64,000 nucleotides of DNA, taken from an uncultured Lachnospiraceae bacterium (GTDB lineage Bacteria; Bacillota; Clostridia; Lachnospirales; Lachnospiraceae). Positions 26,598 through 34,393 of the stretch are shown piece by piece. Both the position numbers and the translations under genes were made by a program. The first letter of the stretch is position 1. Each line of letters opens with the position of its first letter. The notes beneath the pieces are model-generated. The model searched no databases. It saw only the letters and a program-made list of their open reading frames with translations, and was not told the DNA's origin. The stretch lies in assembly GCA_947594855.1 (NCBI GenBank), contig CANQEL010000002.1, positions 124,001 to 188,000 on the forward strand. Reading direction: 5' to 3'.

Positions 26598-28361
26598 ATG
26601 AATAATAAATTAAAGATGATAAGAGAGATGTGTAAGAATTTAGGAATGTTAGATGGTAAAACTAGTGATGAATATTTGTTTACATTAAGGGCAGTGGATA
26701 TATTTTATTTTAATGGTAATATAGGAAAAATAGATATAAAAGCGGGTTTTGTGGATGGACCGAATGATGGAGGAATAGATTTTATTTATTGTGATACTAA
26801 TACAATGTATTTAATACAGGGTAAATCAGGAACTGGATTATCAATAGATGATATAAAGAATGCTTTTCGTAAGATGCATGAAACAATTAATAATTTTGCA
26901 GATAAAAAATATGATCAATATTCTAATCAACTTAAATCTTCTTATTTAAATGCTTATGATGATTTAAATGATGATAAAAATATTGAGTTAATTTTATTTA
27001 CAAATACAATTTTAACAGAAGATACAAAAAAGAAAATTATGGATTTTTCAGAAAGTGAAGAAATAAATAATTTCTCAATTTCTATGTATGATCAAAATGA
27101 TATAGATACAAAAGAAGTAGAAGGTAATGAATTAATTAAGGAAGACTATATTCTTATAAATATAGATAGAGAAAGGAATAATAACTTTCTTGGATATGGT
27201 GATTCAGGTCTTATTGTTAATGTTAAAGCATCTTCAATACAACGTTTATATATTAAATATGGTTTAAATGGTTTATTTAGCTATAATTTAAGAGAGCATA
27301 TTGTACAAAAAAATGTAGATGATGCAATTGATAATACTATTAATAAAGAAAAAGATAAATTTTGGTTTTACAACAATGGTATTACTATAGGTTGTAGTGA
27401 TTTTAGAGTTGATGGATACAAAATAAAACTATATGATTTTTCCATTATAAATGGAGCACAGACAACAACAAAAATAGGAAAGTCTAAAAGTATAAATGAG
27501 GCTAATGATTTTTTTGTAGTTTGTAAGATTGTAAAAGCAGAAAGTTCATCAGGTGTTAATAGTGAGTTTATTGCAAAAATATCGGAAGCATCAAATTCTC
27601 AGAAACCAATTAAACAAAGGGACTTAAAATCTAATGCGATAGAACAAAAAAAGTTGCAGAGAGGTTGTGAAAATAATGGGAAATTATGTTTGGCAGTTGA
27701 AATTAAAAGAGGAGTTAAACCTGAAAATTATAAAAAAGTGGACAAATGGCAGCGAGTTACAAATGAATATATAGGACAGTTAATATATGCGTGTATTTTA
27801 CAAAGACCAGGACCAGCGCGTAATGCTAAGAATGCGATGTTTTCTTCTAAAAATATATATAAACAAATATTTTTGAGAAAGCATGATTATGATACACTAT
27901 ATGATCTTGTTAGATTGGGTAAGATATATGACGATTATGTTTCGGAAGAAATTGTAAATGAAAGAGACTTAGATAAAATAGCAATTGCTAAAAATGGGAA
28001 ATTTACAATTCTTGGTGTAATTATTTATTTATATAAACGTGAGATAGGCATTTTAACAGATTATACCAGTGATCAGCTACATAAAGATAATATCAAAGGA
28101 TTATTAATTACAGATTATATAGGTGATGATTTGGATGAAAGAGTTAAAGAGCTATTTAAATTTGTAATTCGGTTTTTGGGTAGACTATATGAGACCAAAA
28201 AAGAATCGATGAAAATTACAAGTTATTCTAATTTTTTTAAGGCTGAAAATATATATGATATAATTTTAAAACAATTTGATGAATTAGATGAATGGGATAA
28301 AGAAAAATTGTTACATTATATGGAAGTATTTACAGAGAAGAAGCAGTTAGAGGAAGTTTAG
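26598..28361 (+). CDS. AIPR-family phage-resistance protein with Mrr-like nuclease motif
   Basis: 587 residues. The centre carries the AIPR (abortive infection phage resistance) hallmarks: FWFYNNGITIG at about 254-264 and IINGAQTTTKIG at about 283-294. The N-terminal region has a restriction-endonuclease-like core: GGID with Asp61, then after 12 residues Gln74-Gly-Lys76, the Q-x-K variant of the PD-(D/E)xK site seen in Mrr-like nucleases. The C-terminal third is helical and charged. Codon use is much more AT-rich than truA or rplM on either side (TTA, ATA, AAT dominate). The gene stands alone between flanking direct repeats, with its own promoter. Role: probable stand-alone anti-phage nuclease. 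The family name is well supported by motifs; the mechanism is unknown. Confidence 0.85.
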   Translation: MNNKLKMIREMCKNLGMLDGKTSDEYLFTLRAVDIFYFNGNIGKIDIKAGFVDGPNDGGIDFIYCDTNTMYLIQGKSGTGLSIDDIKNAFRKMHETINNFADKKYDQYSNQLKSSYLNAYDDLNDDKNIELILFTNTILTEDTKKKIMDFSESEEINNFSISMYDQNDIDTKEVEGNELIKEDYILINIDRERNNNFLGYGDSGLIVNVKASSIQRLYIKYGLNGLFSYNLREHIVQKNVDDAIDNTINKEKDKFWFYNNGITIGCSDFRVDGYKIKLYDFSIINGAQTTTKIGKSKSINEANDFFVVCKIVKAESSSGVNSEFIAKISEASNSQKPIKQRDLKSNAIEQKKLQRGCENNGKLCLAVEIKRGVKPENYKKVDKWQRVTNEYIGQLIYACILQRPGPARNAKNAMFSSKNIYKQIFLRKHDYDTLYDLVRLGKIYDDYVSEEIVNERDLDKIAIAKNGKFTILGVIIYLYKREIGILTDYTSDQLHKDNIKGLLITDYIGDDLDERVKELFKFVIRFLGRLYETKKESMKITSYSNFFKAENIYDIILKQFDELDEWDKEKLLHYMEVFTEKKQLEEV

Positions 28362-28428
28362 TTTTATTTTGTAATATGAAGATAATTGTTTTAATATTAA
28401 GACAATACTTGATTAAACTTTAGCTATA

Positions 28429-28446
28429 GAATATGTGTAAAAGCAC
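28429..28446 (+). repeat. Direct repeat copy 2, before the rplM promoter
   Basis: GAATATGTGTAAAAGCAC, matching 26480-26498 except for one A in the A-run. It ends at the base before the rplM -35 box. Removing everything between the copies would rejoin truA directly to the rplM promoter. Confidence 0.75.
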
Positions 28447-28475
28447 TTGACACACATTTTCTTATATAATATAAT
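28447..28475 (+). promoter_or_regulatory. rplM-rpsI promoter, full consensus
   Basis: TTGACA (28447-28452), exactly 17 bases, TATAAT (28470-28475): a perfect sigma-A consensus. A leader of about 100 bases follows (28482-28583) with a small TGGC/GCCA palindrome. Low-GC Gram-positives often have an L13-binding leader here; I cannot confirm the fold. Confidence 0.85.
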
Positions 28476-28583
28476 ATTCAAATGTGGCGTGCCATACTCT
28501 AATTAACCATAGCCCCGGTAAGATTAATGTATGTACGCAGTTGATAAGTTAATATAAGTTATAGACTTTAGGAGGTTATAAGG

Positions 28584-29024
28584 ATGAAGAGTTTTATGGC
28601 TAGTCCGTCCGTTATTGAAAGAAAATGGTATGTAATTGATGCAGCGGATCAGACATTAGGTCGTCTGTCAACAGAGGTCGCTAATGTTTTAAGAGGTAAG
28701 AAAAAACCTATTTTCACACCACATATTGATACAGGCGATTATGTAATCGTTATCAATGCTGATAAAGTAAAGGTTACAGGTAAGAAGTTGGATCAGAAGA
28801 TATATTACAGACATTCAGATTATGTTGGCGGCATGAAAGAGACAAAATTGAAGGAAATGCTTCAGAAGAAGCCTGAATATGTTATCAACCATGCTGTAAA
28901 GGGAATGCTTCCAAAGGGACCTCTCGGAAGACAGATGATAGCTAAGCTTCATGTATATGCAGGACCTGAACATCCACATGCAGCACAGAAGCCTGAAGTA
29001 TTAGAGATTGCTAAAAGGTATTAA
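28584..29024 (+). CDS. rplM: 50S ribosomal protein L13
   Basis: 146 residues. Signatures: [32 protein letters not shown] and [15 protein letters not shown]. An early assembly protein of the 50S subunit. ATG follows AGGAGG. It pairs with rpsI 27 bases downstream. Confidence 0.98.
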   Translation: MKSFMASPSVIERKWYVIDAADQTLGRLSTEVANVLRGKKKPIFTPHIDTGDYVIVINADKVKVTGKKLDQKIYYRHSDYVGGMKETKLKEMLQKKPEYVINHAVKGMLPKGPLGRQMIAKLHVYAGPEHPHAAQKPEVLEIAKRY

Positions 29025-29050
29025 TGAGAGGTTGAAAGGAGGAACATACA

Positions 29051-29443
29051 TTGGCTACAGTTAAATTTTATGGAACAGGAAGAAGAAAGAGCAGCGTTGC
29101 AAGAGTATATCTTGTACCTGGTTCAGGAAAGATTACAATTAATAAAAGAGATATTGATGAATATTTTGGTCTTGAAACTTTAAAACTGATAGTTCGTCAG
29201 CCGCTTGAACTTATTGGAGTTACAGATAAGTATGATGTTATTACAACAGTTAAAGGCGGAGGATTTACAGGTCAGGCAGGCGCTATCCGCCATGGTATAT
29301 CGAGAGCTCTGCTTGAGGCAGATGCTGAAAACCGCCCTGCGCTTAAGAAAGCAGGTTTCCTTACAAGAGATCCACGTATGAAGGAAAGAAAGAAGTACGG
29401 TTTGAAAGCAGCAAGACGTGCTCCACAGTTCTCGAAGAGATAA
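29051..29443 (+). CDS. rpsI: 30S ribosomal protein S9
   Basis: 130 residues, TTG start after [25 protein letters not shown] at the N-terminus and the basic tail RRAPQFSKR, whose last residues contact P-site tRNA, are typical. Last gene of the translation cluster. Confidence 0.97.
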   Translation: MATVKFYGTGRRKSSVARVYLVPGSGKITINKRDIDEYFGLETLKLIVRQPLELIGVTDKYDVITTVKGGGFTGQAGAIRHGISRALLEADAENRPALKKAGFLTRDPRMKERKKYGLKAARRAPQFSKR

Positions 29444-29470
29444 TTCCAAACAGAATAAGAGATTTTATGA

Positions 29471-29505
29471 AACCCTTGAAAATCCAGTATTTTCAAGGGT
29501 TTTTT
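29471..29505 (+). terminator. Strong intrinsic terminator after rpsI
   Basis: AACCCTTGAAAAT (29471-29483) pairs with ATTTTCAAGGGTT (29489-29501) over 13 bp with a 5-base loop, continuing into a run of six T. Confidence 0.9.
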
Positions 29506-29532
29506 AATGCCTGTCAAAATTATTAGAAATAC

Positions 29533-29584
29533 CATAAGAACTTGTTTGTACAAATTGTACAAACAAGTTCTTATGTTGTATAAT
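29533..29584 (+). promoter_or_regulatory. 43-bp perfect palindrome overlapping a promoter
   Basis: Two 21-base arms (29533-29553 and 29555-29575) are perfect complements around a single A at 29554; the core is TTTGTACAA-A-TTGTACAAA. TTGTAC (29555-29560) and TATAAT (29579-29584) with an 18-base spacer make a promoter whose -35 box lies inside the palindrome. It is a likely operator for a dimeric repressor, or a mobile palindromic element. Confidence 0.6.
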
Positions 29585-29694
29585 TGTCTATATCGAAGCA
29601 GTAGATAGATATGATTAAAGTAGATTATAATTATAATATTAAAGAAGATAAATATTATTGAACTATCTGAAAGGACAAAAGTATCAAAAAGATT

Positions 29695-30514
29695 ATGAAA
29701 AAATACTTACTGCCGGCGGTCATGCTGGCAATATTTGAAATAGTGGCTGTCTCCCTCTGGCTGACGAAAGATAATCTGTTTTATTTGATTAATTTCAGCT
29801 ATATTGGCATCTCTATTGCTTTGGGGATTTGCCTATACATACGGAAATATAAATATGCACGCCGTGTGACGCAGTTGCTGGTCGGATCATATATGCTGGT
29901 CTATCTCGGTCTTATATGCAGTGAAAATATGCAGATAGAGGGGTTTTGGTACTATCTTTTTACGGGAGTTTTTGAGGCGGCAACAATACATTACGTTGTA
30001 GCAAAAATATTTCGGACCATTGTTTTTTGGAAGAGGCTGGTGCGGTTATGCCTGTTGGATTGCAATGGTTCTGGACTTTCTTCCCTATAAGCAGCCCAGA
30101 CAGCCCCGGAAAAAATTAGGATGGATACGTTATATTACTTTCCTGGCGTCACTGATATTTGTTGCGGCTTTATTTCTGACTCATGTGGGAAATATAGAAA
30201 GGATAATGTTTTGGTCGTTTATTATCGGAAATTTACTTTATTACGCTGTTGGTATTATACTCGCATTTTATTTCAAAGATAACCGCGCTTTCTGCAAATA
30301 CGTCTGTCCTGTTACAGTATTTTTGAAGCCTATGAGTTATTTTTCCATGCTAAGGATAAAGTGTGATAAAGATAAGTGTATTTCCTGCGGCAGGTGTAGG
30401 CAGGTATGTCCTATGAACGTGGATATGACTGACAATTCCAGAAAACGGGCTAATGGAACGGAGTGTATTCTCTGCCTGGAATGTGTGAAAAGTTGTCCAA
30501 AGAAAGCACTGTAA
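29695..30514 (+). pseudogene. Membrane 4Fe-4S protein (NapH/CcoG-like), frameshifted
   Basis: Two overlapping ORFs (29695-30090 and 30020-30514) are halves of one protein of about 273 residues. Removing the C at about 30013 joins ...YVVAKIF to GPLFFGRGWCGYACW. The restored protein has about five membrane helices, a Cys pair in WCGYACW and a CKYVCP motif as in NapH/NosR/CcoG proteins, and a C-terminal ferredoxin domain with two CxxCxxCxxxCP clusters (CISCGRCRQVCP, CILCLECVKSCP). Such proteins pass electrons at the membrane. It is either a true pseudogene or a sequencing error. A promoter with a 43-bp palindrome lies about 110 bases upstream. Confidence 0.75.
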
Positions 30515-30600
30515 AATTCAATTTGAAAGGTAAAAGTACTTTAATTGGTACACCTTCTGTATTAATATAAAGATCTATTTTTATACAGGAGGGCCGGAAT

Positions 30601-31518
30601 ATGACGTTAGCAGAAAAATTGTTTAATTGTTTTAAGGGTCAGGATATGTTTTCTCTTCGAGAAGCGTATGAGCAAAATAGTGACAAACCAAAAGAAACTG
30701 TAAGAGCAAGAATTTACGAAAATTTGGCAACAAAATTTCAGAGGATAACTAAAGGTGTTTATCGCACTATAACATCAGATGAAGAACAATGTATCTTAAT
30801 TGAAGGTGATGGAAGAGATTTATCGATGTTGAAGGATAATAGTATTGACTGTATTTTTACGGATCATCCATGGCTGGATATAAAGTCAAATAAGGGTGGT
30901 ACACGATCATTTGCTTTATATGACTGTTTTAGGTATACTATAGAAGATTTTAGAGAGAAAGCAAGAGTTTTAAAACAGGGATGTTTTTTGATAGAAATAC
31001 TTCCTGCAGAAAATGAAAATAATTATGAATATTTATATCAAATAAAGCAAATGGCGAAAGAGGCCGGCTTTTTATATTATTCAAAAGTAACTTGGAAAAA
31101 AGGAACGTTTGTAAGTAATACTGGCAGAAAAGCAAAAAATTCTCAGGATATAATGATTTTTTCAAAAGGAAAAGCCAGAAATATGAGATGTGATAAGAAA
31201 AAATCAGACAGAACAGGAGAAAATTGTTATATGAGTGGTTGTAATGGTATGCTTCCTGCAATGTTTGATATACAGCCTGTTTCCAGAAAGGATAAAATTC
31301 ACCAAAGTGAATTGCCGGTTGAGTTGTGTGAAAAAATTATAGAATTTATGACATATGAAGGTGAAATAATATTGGATTCTTTCGCAGGAAGCGGAGCTGT
31401 AGGTATAGCTGCTTTAAATAAAAATAGAAGTTGTATTTTGATTGAAATTTTGCGAGAAAATATTGAGAAGATAAAAAATCGTTTTAACAATTTATTTTAT
31501 GAAGTAGTGTTGGGGTGA
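30601..31518 (+). CDS. Beta-class DNA methyltransferase with DHPW motif
   Basis: 305 residues. The first 60 residues look like a small DNA-binding region (LREAYEQNSDKPKETVRARI). The catalytic motif IV is TDHPW at Asp88-His89-Pro90-Trp91, where m6A/m4C enzymes normally have (D/N/S)PP(Y/F/W). The SAM-binding motif DSFAGSGAVGIAAL begins at Asp259. Motif IV before motif I places it in the beta group. The stop overlaps the DpnI frame and its ribosome site, so the two are translationally coupled. The His for Pro change may be a subfamily trait or reduce activity; the target site is unknown. ATG follows AGGAGGG. Confidence 0.8.
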   Translation: MTLAEKLFNCFKGQDMFSLREAYEQNSDKPKETVRARIYENLATKFQRITKGVYRTITSDEEQCILIEGDGRDLSMLKDNSIDCIFTDHPWLDIKSNKGGTRSFALYDCFRYTIEDFREKARVLKQGCFLIEILPAENENNYEYLYQIKQMAKEAGFLYYSKVTWKKGTFVSNTGRKAKNSQDIMIFSKGKARNMRCDKKKSDRTGENCYMSGCNGMLPAMFDIQPVSRKDKIHQSELPVELCEKIIEFMTYEGEIILDSFAGSGAVGIAALNKNRSCILIEILRENIEKIKNRFNNLFYEVVLG

Positions 31519-31523
31519 TTATT

Positions 31524-32294
31524 TTGAATTTACAAATGGATGGAAGAATTGCAGAACGGTATTCCAGTAATGCACAGAAAATACGGATAATAACAGAGAC
31601 ATGGGTAGGTGGAAATGTGTTTTGTCCTTATTGCGGCAATCAGTACATAGACCATTTTGGAAATAATAGACCTGTTGCTGATTTCTTTTGTTCCATTTGT
31701 GAAGAAGAGTATGAATTAAAGAGTAAAGGTGCATCCATTACAAATAAAGTAAATGACGGAGCATATAGTACAATGATGGAAAGAATTAGTTCAGTAAATA
31801 ATCCTAATTTCTTTTTTATGCAATATAACAAAAGGAATTTAAATGTAGAAAATTTTGTTATAGTTCCAAAACATTTCTTTTCTTCTGATATTATTGAGAA
31901 AAGAAATCCATTAGCAGAAACAGCGAGGCGGGCAGGATGGGTAGGTTGTAATATTTTGTTGAATCAGATACCAGACGAAGGTAGAATTTTCATAGTAAGA
32001 AATGGGAAAGAGATTCCGTTAGAACAAGTAATATCAAGAGTTCAAAGAACAGTTTTTATGCGGCAGTATAAGTTAAATATGCGGGGATGGATAATTGATA
32101 TACTGAATTGTGTTAACAGGATTGGGGATAAAGTATTTACACTTGAGCAGATGTATGATTTTGAGGATGTACTTGCTGTAAAATATCCGGAAAATCATCA
32201 TATTAAAGACAAAATCAGGCAACAGCTTCAGATTTTAAGAGATAATGGAATTATTGAATTTTTGGGTAAAGGTCGTTACCGACGACTTATGTGA
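31524..32294 (+). CDS. dpnI: DpnI-type methyl-directed restriction endonuclease
   Basis: 256 residues from TTG 31524 (DpnI of Streptococcus pneumoniae has 254). This start aligns residue for residue with DpnI from about Tyr13 and follows GGGGTGAT; an in-frame GTG at 31515 and ATG at 31536 are alternatives. DpnI cuts GATC only when the adenine is N6-methylated. Catalytic residues Asp53 (in RPVADF), Glu64 and Lys66 (in ELKSK) are intact, as is the zinc site Cys34, Cys37, Cys56, Cys59. RRAGWVGCNILL and NPNFFFMQYNK are family stretches. The C-terminal winged helix (HHIKDKIRQQLQILRDNGII) that also reads methylated DNA is complete. Translated with the upstream methyltransferase. Confidence 0.93.
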   Translation: MNLQMDGRIAERYSSNAQKIRIITETWVGGNVFCPYCGNQYIDHFGNNRPVADFFCSICEEEYELKSKGASITNKVNDGAYSTMMERISSVNNPNFFFMQYNKRNLNVENFVIVPKHFFSSDIIEKRNPLAETARRAGWVGCNILLNQIPDEGRIFIVRNGKEIPLEQVISRVQRTVFMRQYKLNMRGWIIDILNCVNRIGDKVFTLEQMYDFEDVLAVKYPENHHIKDKIRQQLQILRDNGIIEFLGKGRYRRLM

Positions 32295-32303
32295 GGTTAT
32301 ATT

Positions 32304-32792
32304 ATGGCAAAAGTAATAGCAGTCTGCGGAAAGATATGCAGCGGAAAGACGTATTATTCAAATCAGATAAAAAGTAAAGAAAATGCAGTTATTTTATCAT
32401 GTGACGAACTGACTAAAGATTTGTTTAATAATAATCTGGGTGATAAGCATGATGAGATGGCTGTAAGGATTCGCAATTACTTTAAAAAGAAATCCGCGGA
32501 ACTTGTGAATACAGGCTGTAATGTAATATTGGACTGGGGATTCTGGAGCGCAGATGACAGAAAAAATCTTACTGAATTTTATAATAACAAAAATATAATT
32601 TGTGAGTGGCATTACATAGATGTGGATGATATAACATGGCAAAAAAATATCGGGGAAAGAAATGAAAAAGTACTAAGTAATCCGGACTGTTCAGATTATT
32701 ATCTGGATGAAGGACTTATGGAAAAATTATTATCCAGATGGGAGACGCCGGCGGAAGATGAGATAGATGTCTGGTTTTATAATAAAAGATAG
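32304..32792 (+). CDS. P-loop kinase-like ATP-binding protein
   Basis: 162 residues. Walker A is GKICSGKT (9-16); LSCDELTKDLF follows as a possible substrate-binding Asp; NVILDWGFWSADDR resembles a Walker B region and IGERNEKV a lid Arg. The layout is like small nucleotide or sugar kinases and zeta-toxin-like phosphotransferases; the substrate cannot be read. It begins 9 bases after dpnI with GTGAGG upstream, so it may be the third gene of that operon, but its codon use is less AT-rich. Confidence 0.65.
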   Translation: MAKVIAVCGKICSGKTYYSNQIKSKENAVILSCDELTKDLFNNNLGDKHDEMAVRIRNYFKKKSAELVNTGCNVILDWGFWSADDRKNLTEFYNNKNIICEWHYIDVDDITWQKNIGERNEKVLSNPDCSDYYLDEGLMEKLLSRWETPAEDEIDVWFYNKR

Positions 32793-32825
32793 TGTGTGGA
32801 TAAAGAATAAGGAAGGAAAAATACA

Positions 32826-33143
32826 ATGATAATTGCATTTGTTATTTGGAGTGTCGCTGCGTTATTGTTTTTTGGCATAAGCATTAGTGTACGGAAATCG
32901 AAAGAAGCTGTTGGATTTTTTACATTCGCAAAACCACCGGAAGTTACTGATGTACGCAGATATAATCATTCAGTGTCCATGCTTTGGATTGTTGCTGCTG
33001 TTATTTTTGAGATAATAGGGATACCGTTTTTGTTTATAGAACAAAATTCTCCGATGGTTATTGTTGAGATATTAGGTGTGATAGTATGGGCTATTGGCAT
33101 TATGCTTGGGTATCTTAAGATTGAAGCGAAATACAGAAGATAG
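32826..33143 (+). CDS. Small hypothetical membrane protein (3 TM)
   Basis: 105 residues with three hydrophobic segments (about 2-20, 48-70, 75-96) and a conserved-looking soluble loop (GFFTFAKPPEVTDVRRYN) between the first and second. I have seen this arrangement in DUF3784-like small membrane proteins of Clostridia, but the assignment is tentative. GGAAGG precedes the ATG. Confidence 0.55.
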   Translation: MIIAFVIWSVAALLFFGISISVRKSKEAVGFFTFAKPPEVTDVRRYNHSVSMLWIVAAVIFEIIGIPFLFIEQNSPMVIVEILGVIVWAIGIMLGYLKIEAKYRR

Positions 33144-33178
33144 GGTAGTCTGAATTACTAGATTTTGGGAGATAATGT

Positions 33179-33499
33179 ATGAAAAGGTTTTACTCTGGTA
33201 TTAAAAAAGTATCAATTATATTTTCGGGTTTTCTTTGGGGAGCTATAAGTTTCTTTTGGTTATTATACAGTATTCTGTTTTTGGGAAATTTTATGGAGGA
33301 ACCGGGTTCATATGAATATGCTGAAGGCGAATCAATGCGCATATATGGATTAATAGGATGCATTTTATATTTTATTGTATTTGCAGGAATATTGTTTTTC
33401 ATACCTAAAAGGAAACGATGTTTATTTATGTTTTTATTATCGATGATTTTAGGCGCGATGGTTTCGGGCGCTTATATATTTGTATTTAAGTCTCTGTAA
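33179..33499 (+). CDS. Small hypothetical membrane protein
   Basis: 106 residues with three membrane helices (about 10-35, 55-80, 85-104). No family recognised. It lies 35 bases after the previous small membrane protein and its last 28 bases overlap the convergent LysR gene. A weak GGGAG ribosome site precedes the ATG. Confidence 0.5.
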   Translation: MKRFYSGIKKVSIIFSGFLWGAISFFWLLYSILFLGNFMEEPGSYEYAEGESMRIYGLIGCILYFIVFAGILFFIPKRKRCLFMFLLSMILGAMVSGAYIFVFKSL

Positions 33500-34356
33500 C
33501 TAAGGTACTTCATAAATTTTTTTACTGCCAATGAAGCTGTTTCTTTGTTTTTAAGTGCAAATCCGATATCCCTGTAAGCGGGAATTTCTAAAGGTTTTGC
33601 TATAATATCGTAAGGGATTTTTTTCAGTATAAGATTTGGTAATATTGCAATTCCCAAGCCCTGTTCCACCATAGACATTATGGCATAGTCGTCCCAGGTG
33701 GTAAAGTGTATCCTGGGATGCAGATTATGTTTTTCAAATATGGCTGATATTTCTGCTTTTGCCCCTCTTTCTAAAAGCATAAAAGGTTCCTTTTCAAGTG
33801 CGGCTAAGGGAAAACTTTCTGCATTTTCATAAATATGTCCTTTAGGTATGATTGCCATGAGCTCATCTTTATGCAGACTGACCGTATCAAAATCAGGTGC
33901 AGCAGGTAAGCTTAAAAATCCACAGTCAACCCTGCCATCCATAATCCAGGTTTCTATTTCTGAATAATCACCGAGCAGTAATTCGTAATCAATTCCCGGA
34001 TAATCTATTTGAAATTGTTTTATTATTCCCGGAAGCCAGTGAGTGGCTACGCTTGAAAATGTCCCGATTCGGATAAGACCTGATTCAAATCCCTGAAGGT
34101 CTTTTACATGGTTTTGAAGCTTTTCAAATTCAGCGCATAAGTTTTTTATATATGGCAGTAATGACTTCCCGTCAGATGTTAATTGAACGCCATGTTTATT
34201 TCTTTCGAGTAAAGTTATATTCCATTCTTTTTCAAGGTCAGCAATCATTTTGCTTATGGCAGATTGAGTATATCCTGATTTTTCAGCGGCTTTTGTGAAA
34301 CTGTTATATTCGACAGCTGAGATAAATGCTAAATATTTTTGAATATTTGTTTCCAT
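33472..34356 (-). CDS. LysR-family transcriptional regulator
   Basis: 294 residues, typical length. The N-terminal winged helix-turn-helix is clear (YNSFTKAAEKSGYTQSAISK, then LEKEWNITLLERNKHGVQLT). The C-terminal effector domain (about 90-290) starts with GLIRIGTFSSVATHWLPG. It is divergent from an EamA-type transporter with only 37 bases between the starts, the standard arrangement in which LysR controls its neighbour. Confidence 0.92.
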   Translation of the reverse strand: METNIQKYLAFISAVEYNSFTKAAEKSGYTQSAISKMIADLEKEWNITLLERNKHGVQLTSDGKSLLPYIKNLCAEFEKLQNHVKDLQGFESGLIRIGTFSSVATHWLPGIIKQFQIDYPGIDYELLLGDYSEIETWIMDGRVDCGFLSLPAAPDFDTVSLHKDELMAIIPKGHIYENAESFPLAALEKEPFMLLERGAKAEISAIFEKHNLHPRIHFTTWDDYAIMSMVEQGLGIAILPNLILKKIPYDIIAKPLEIPAYRDIGFALKNKETASLAVKKFMKYLSYRDLNTNI

Positions 34357-34393
34357 TCAAATTGTAAATTTTCAATAGAAAGAAGATATAACA

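Noticed and set aside
30601-32294. GATC avoidance as a consequence of DpnI
   Set aside because: GATC sites are seen repeatedly, even in the first 500 bases, and DpnI does not cut unmethylated GATC, so no avoidance is expected.
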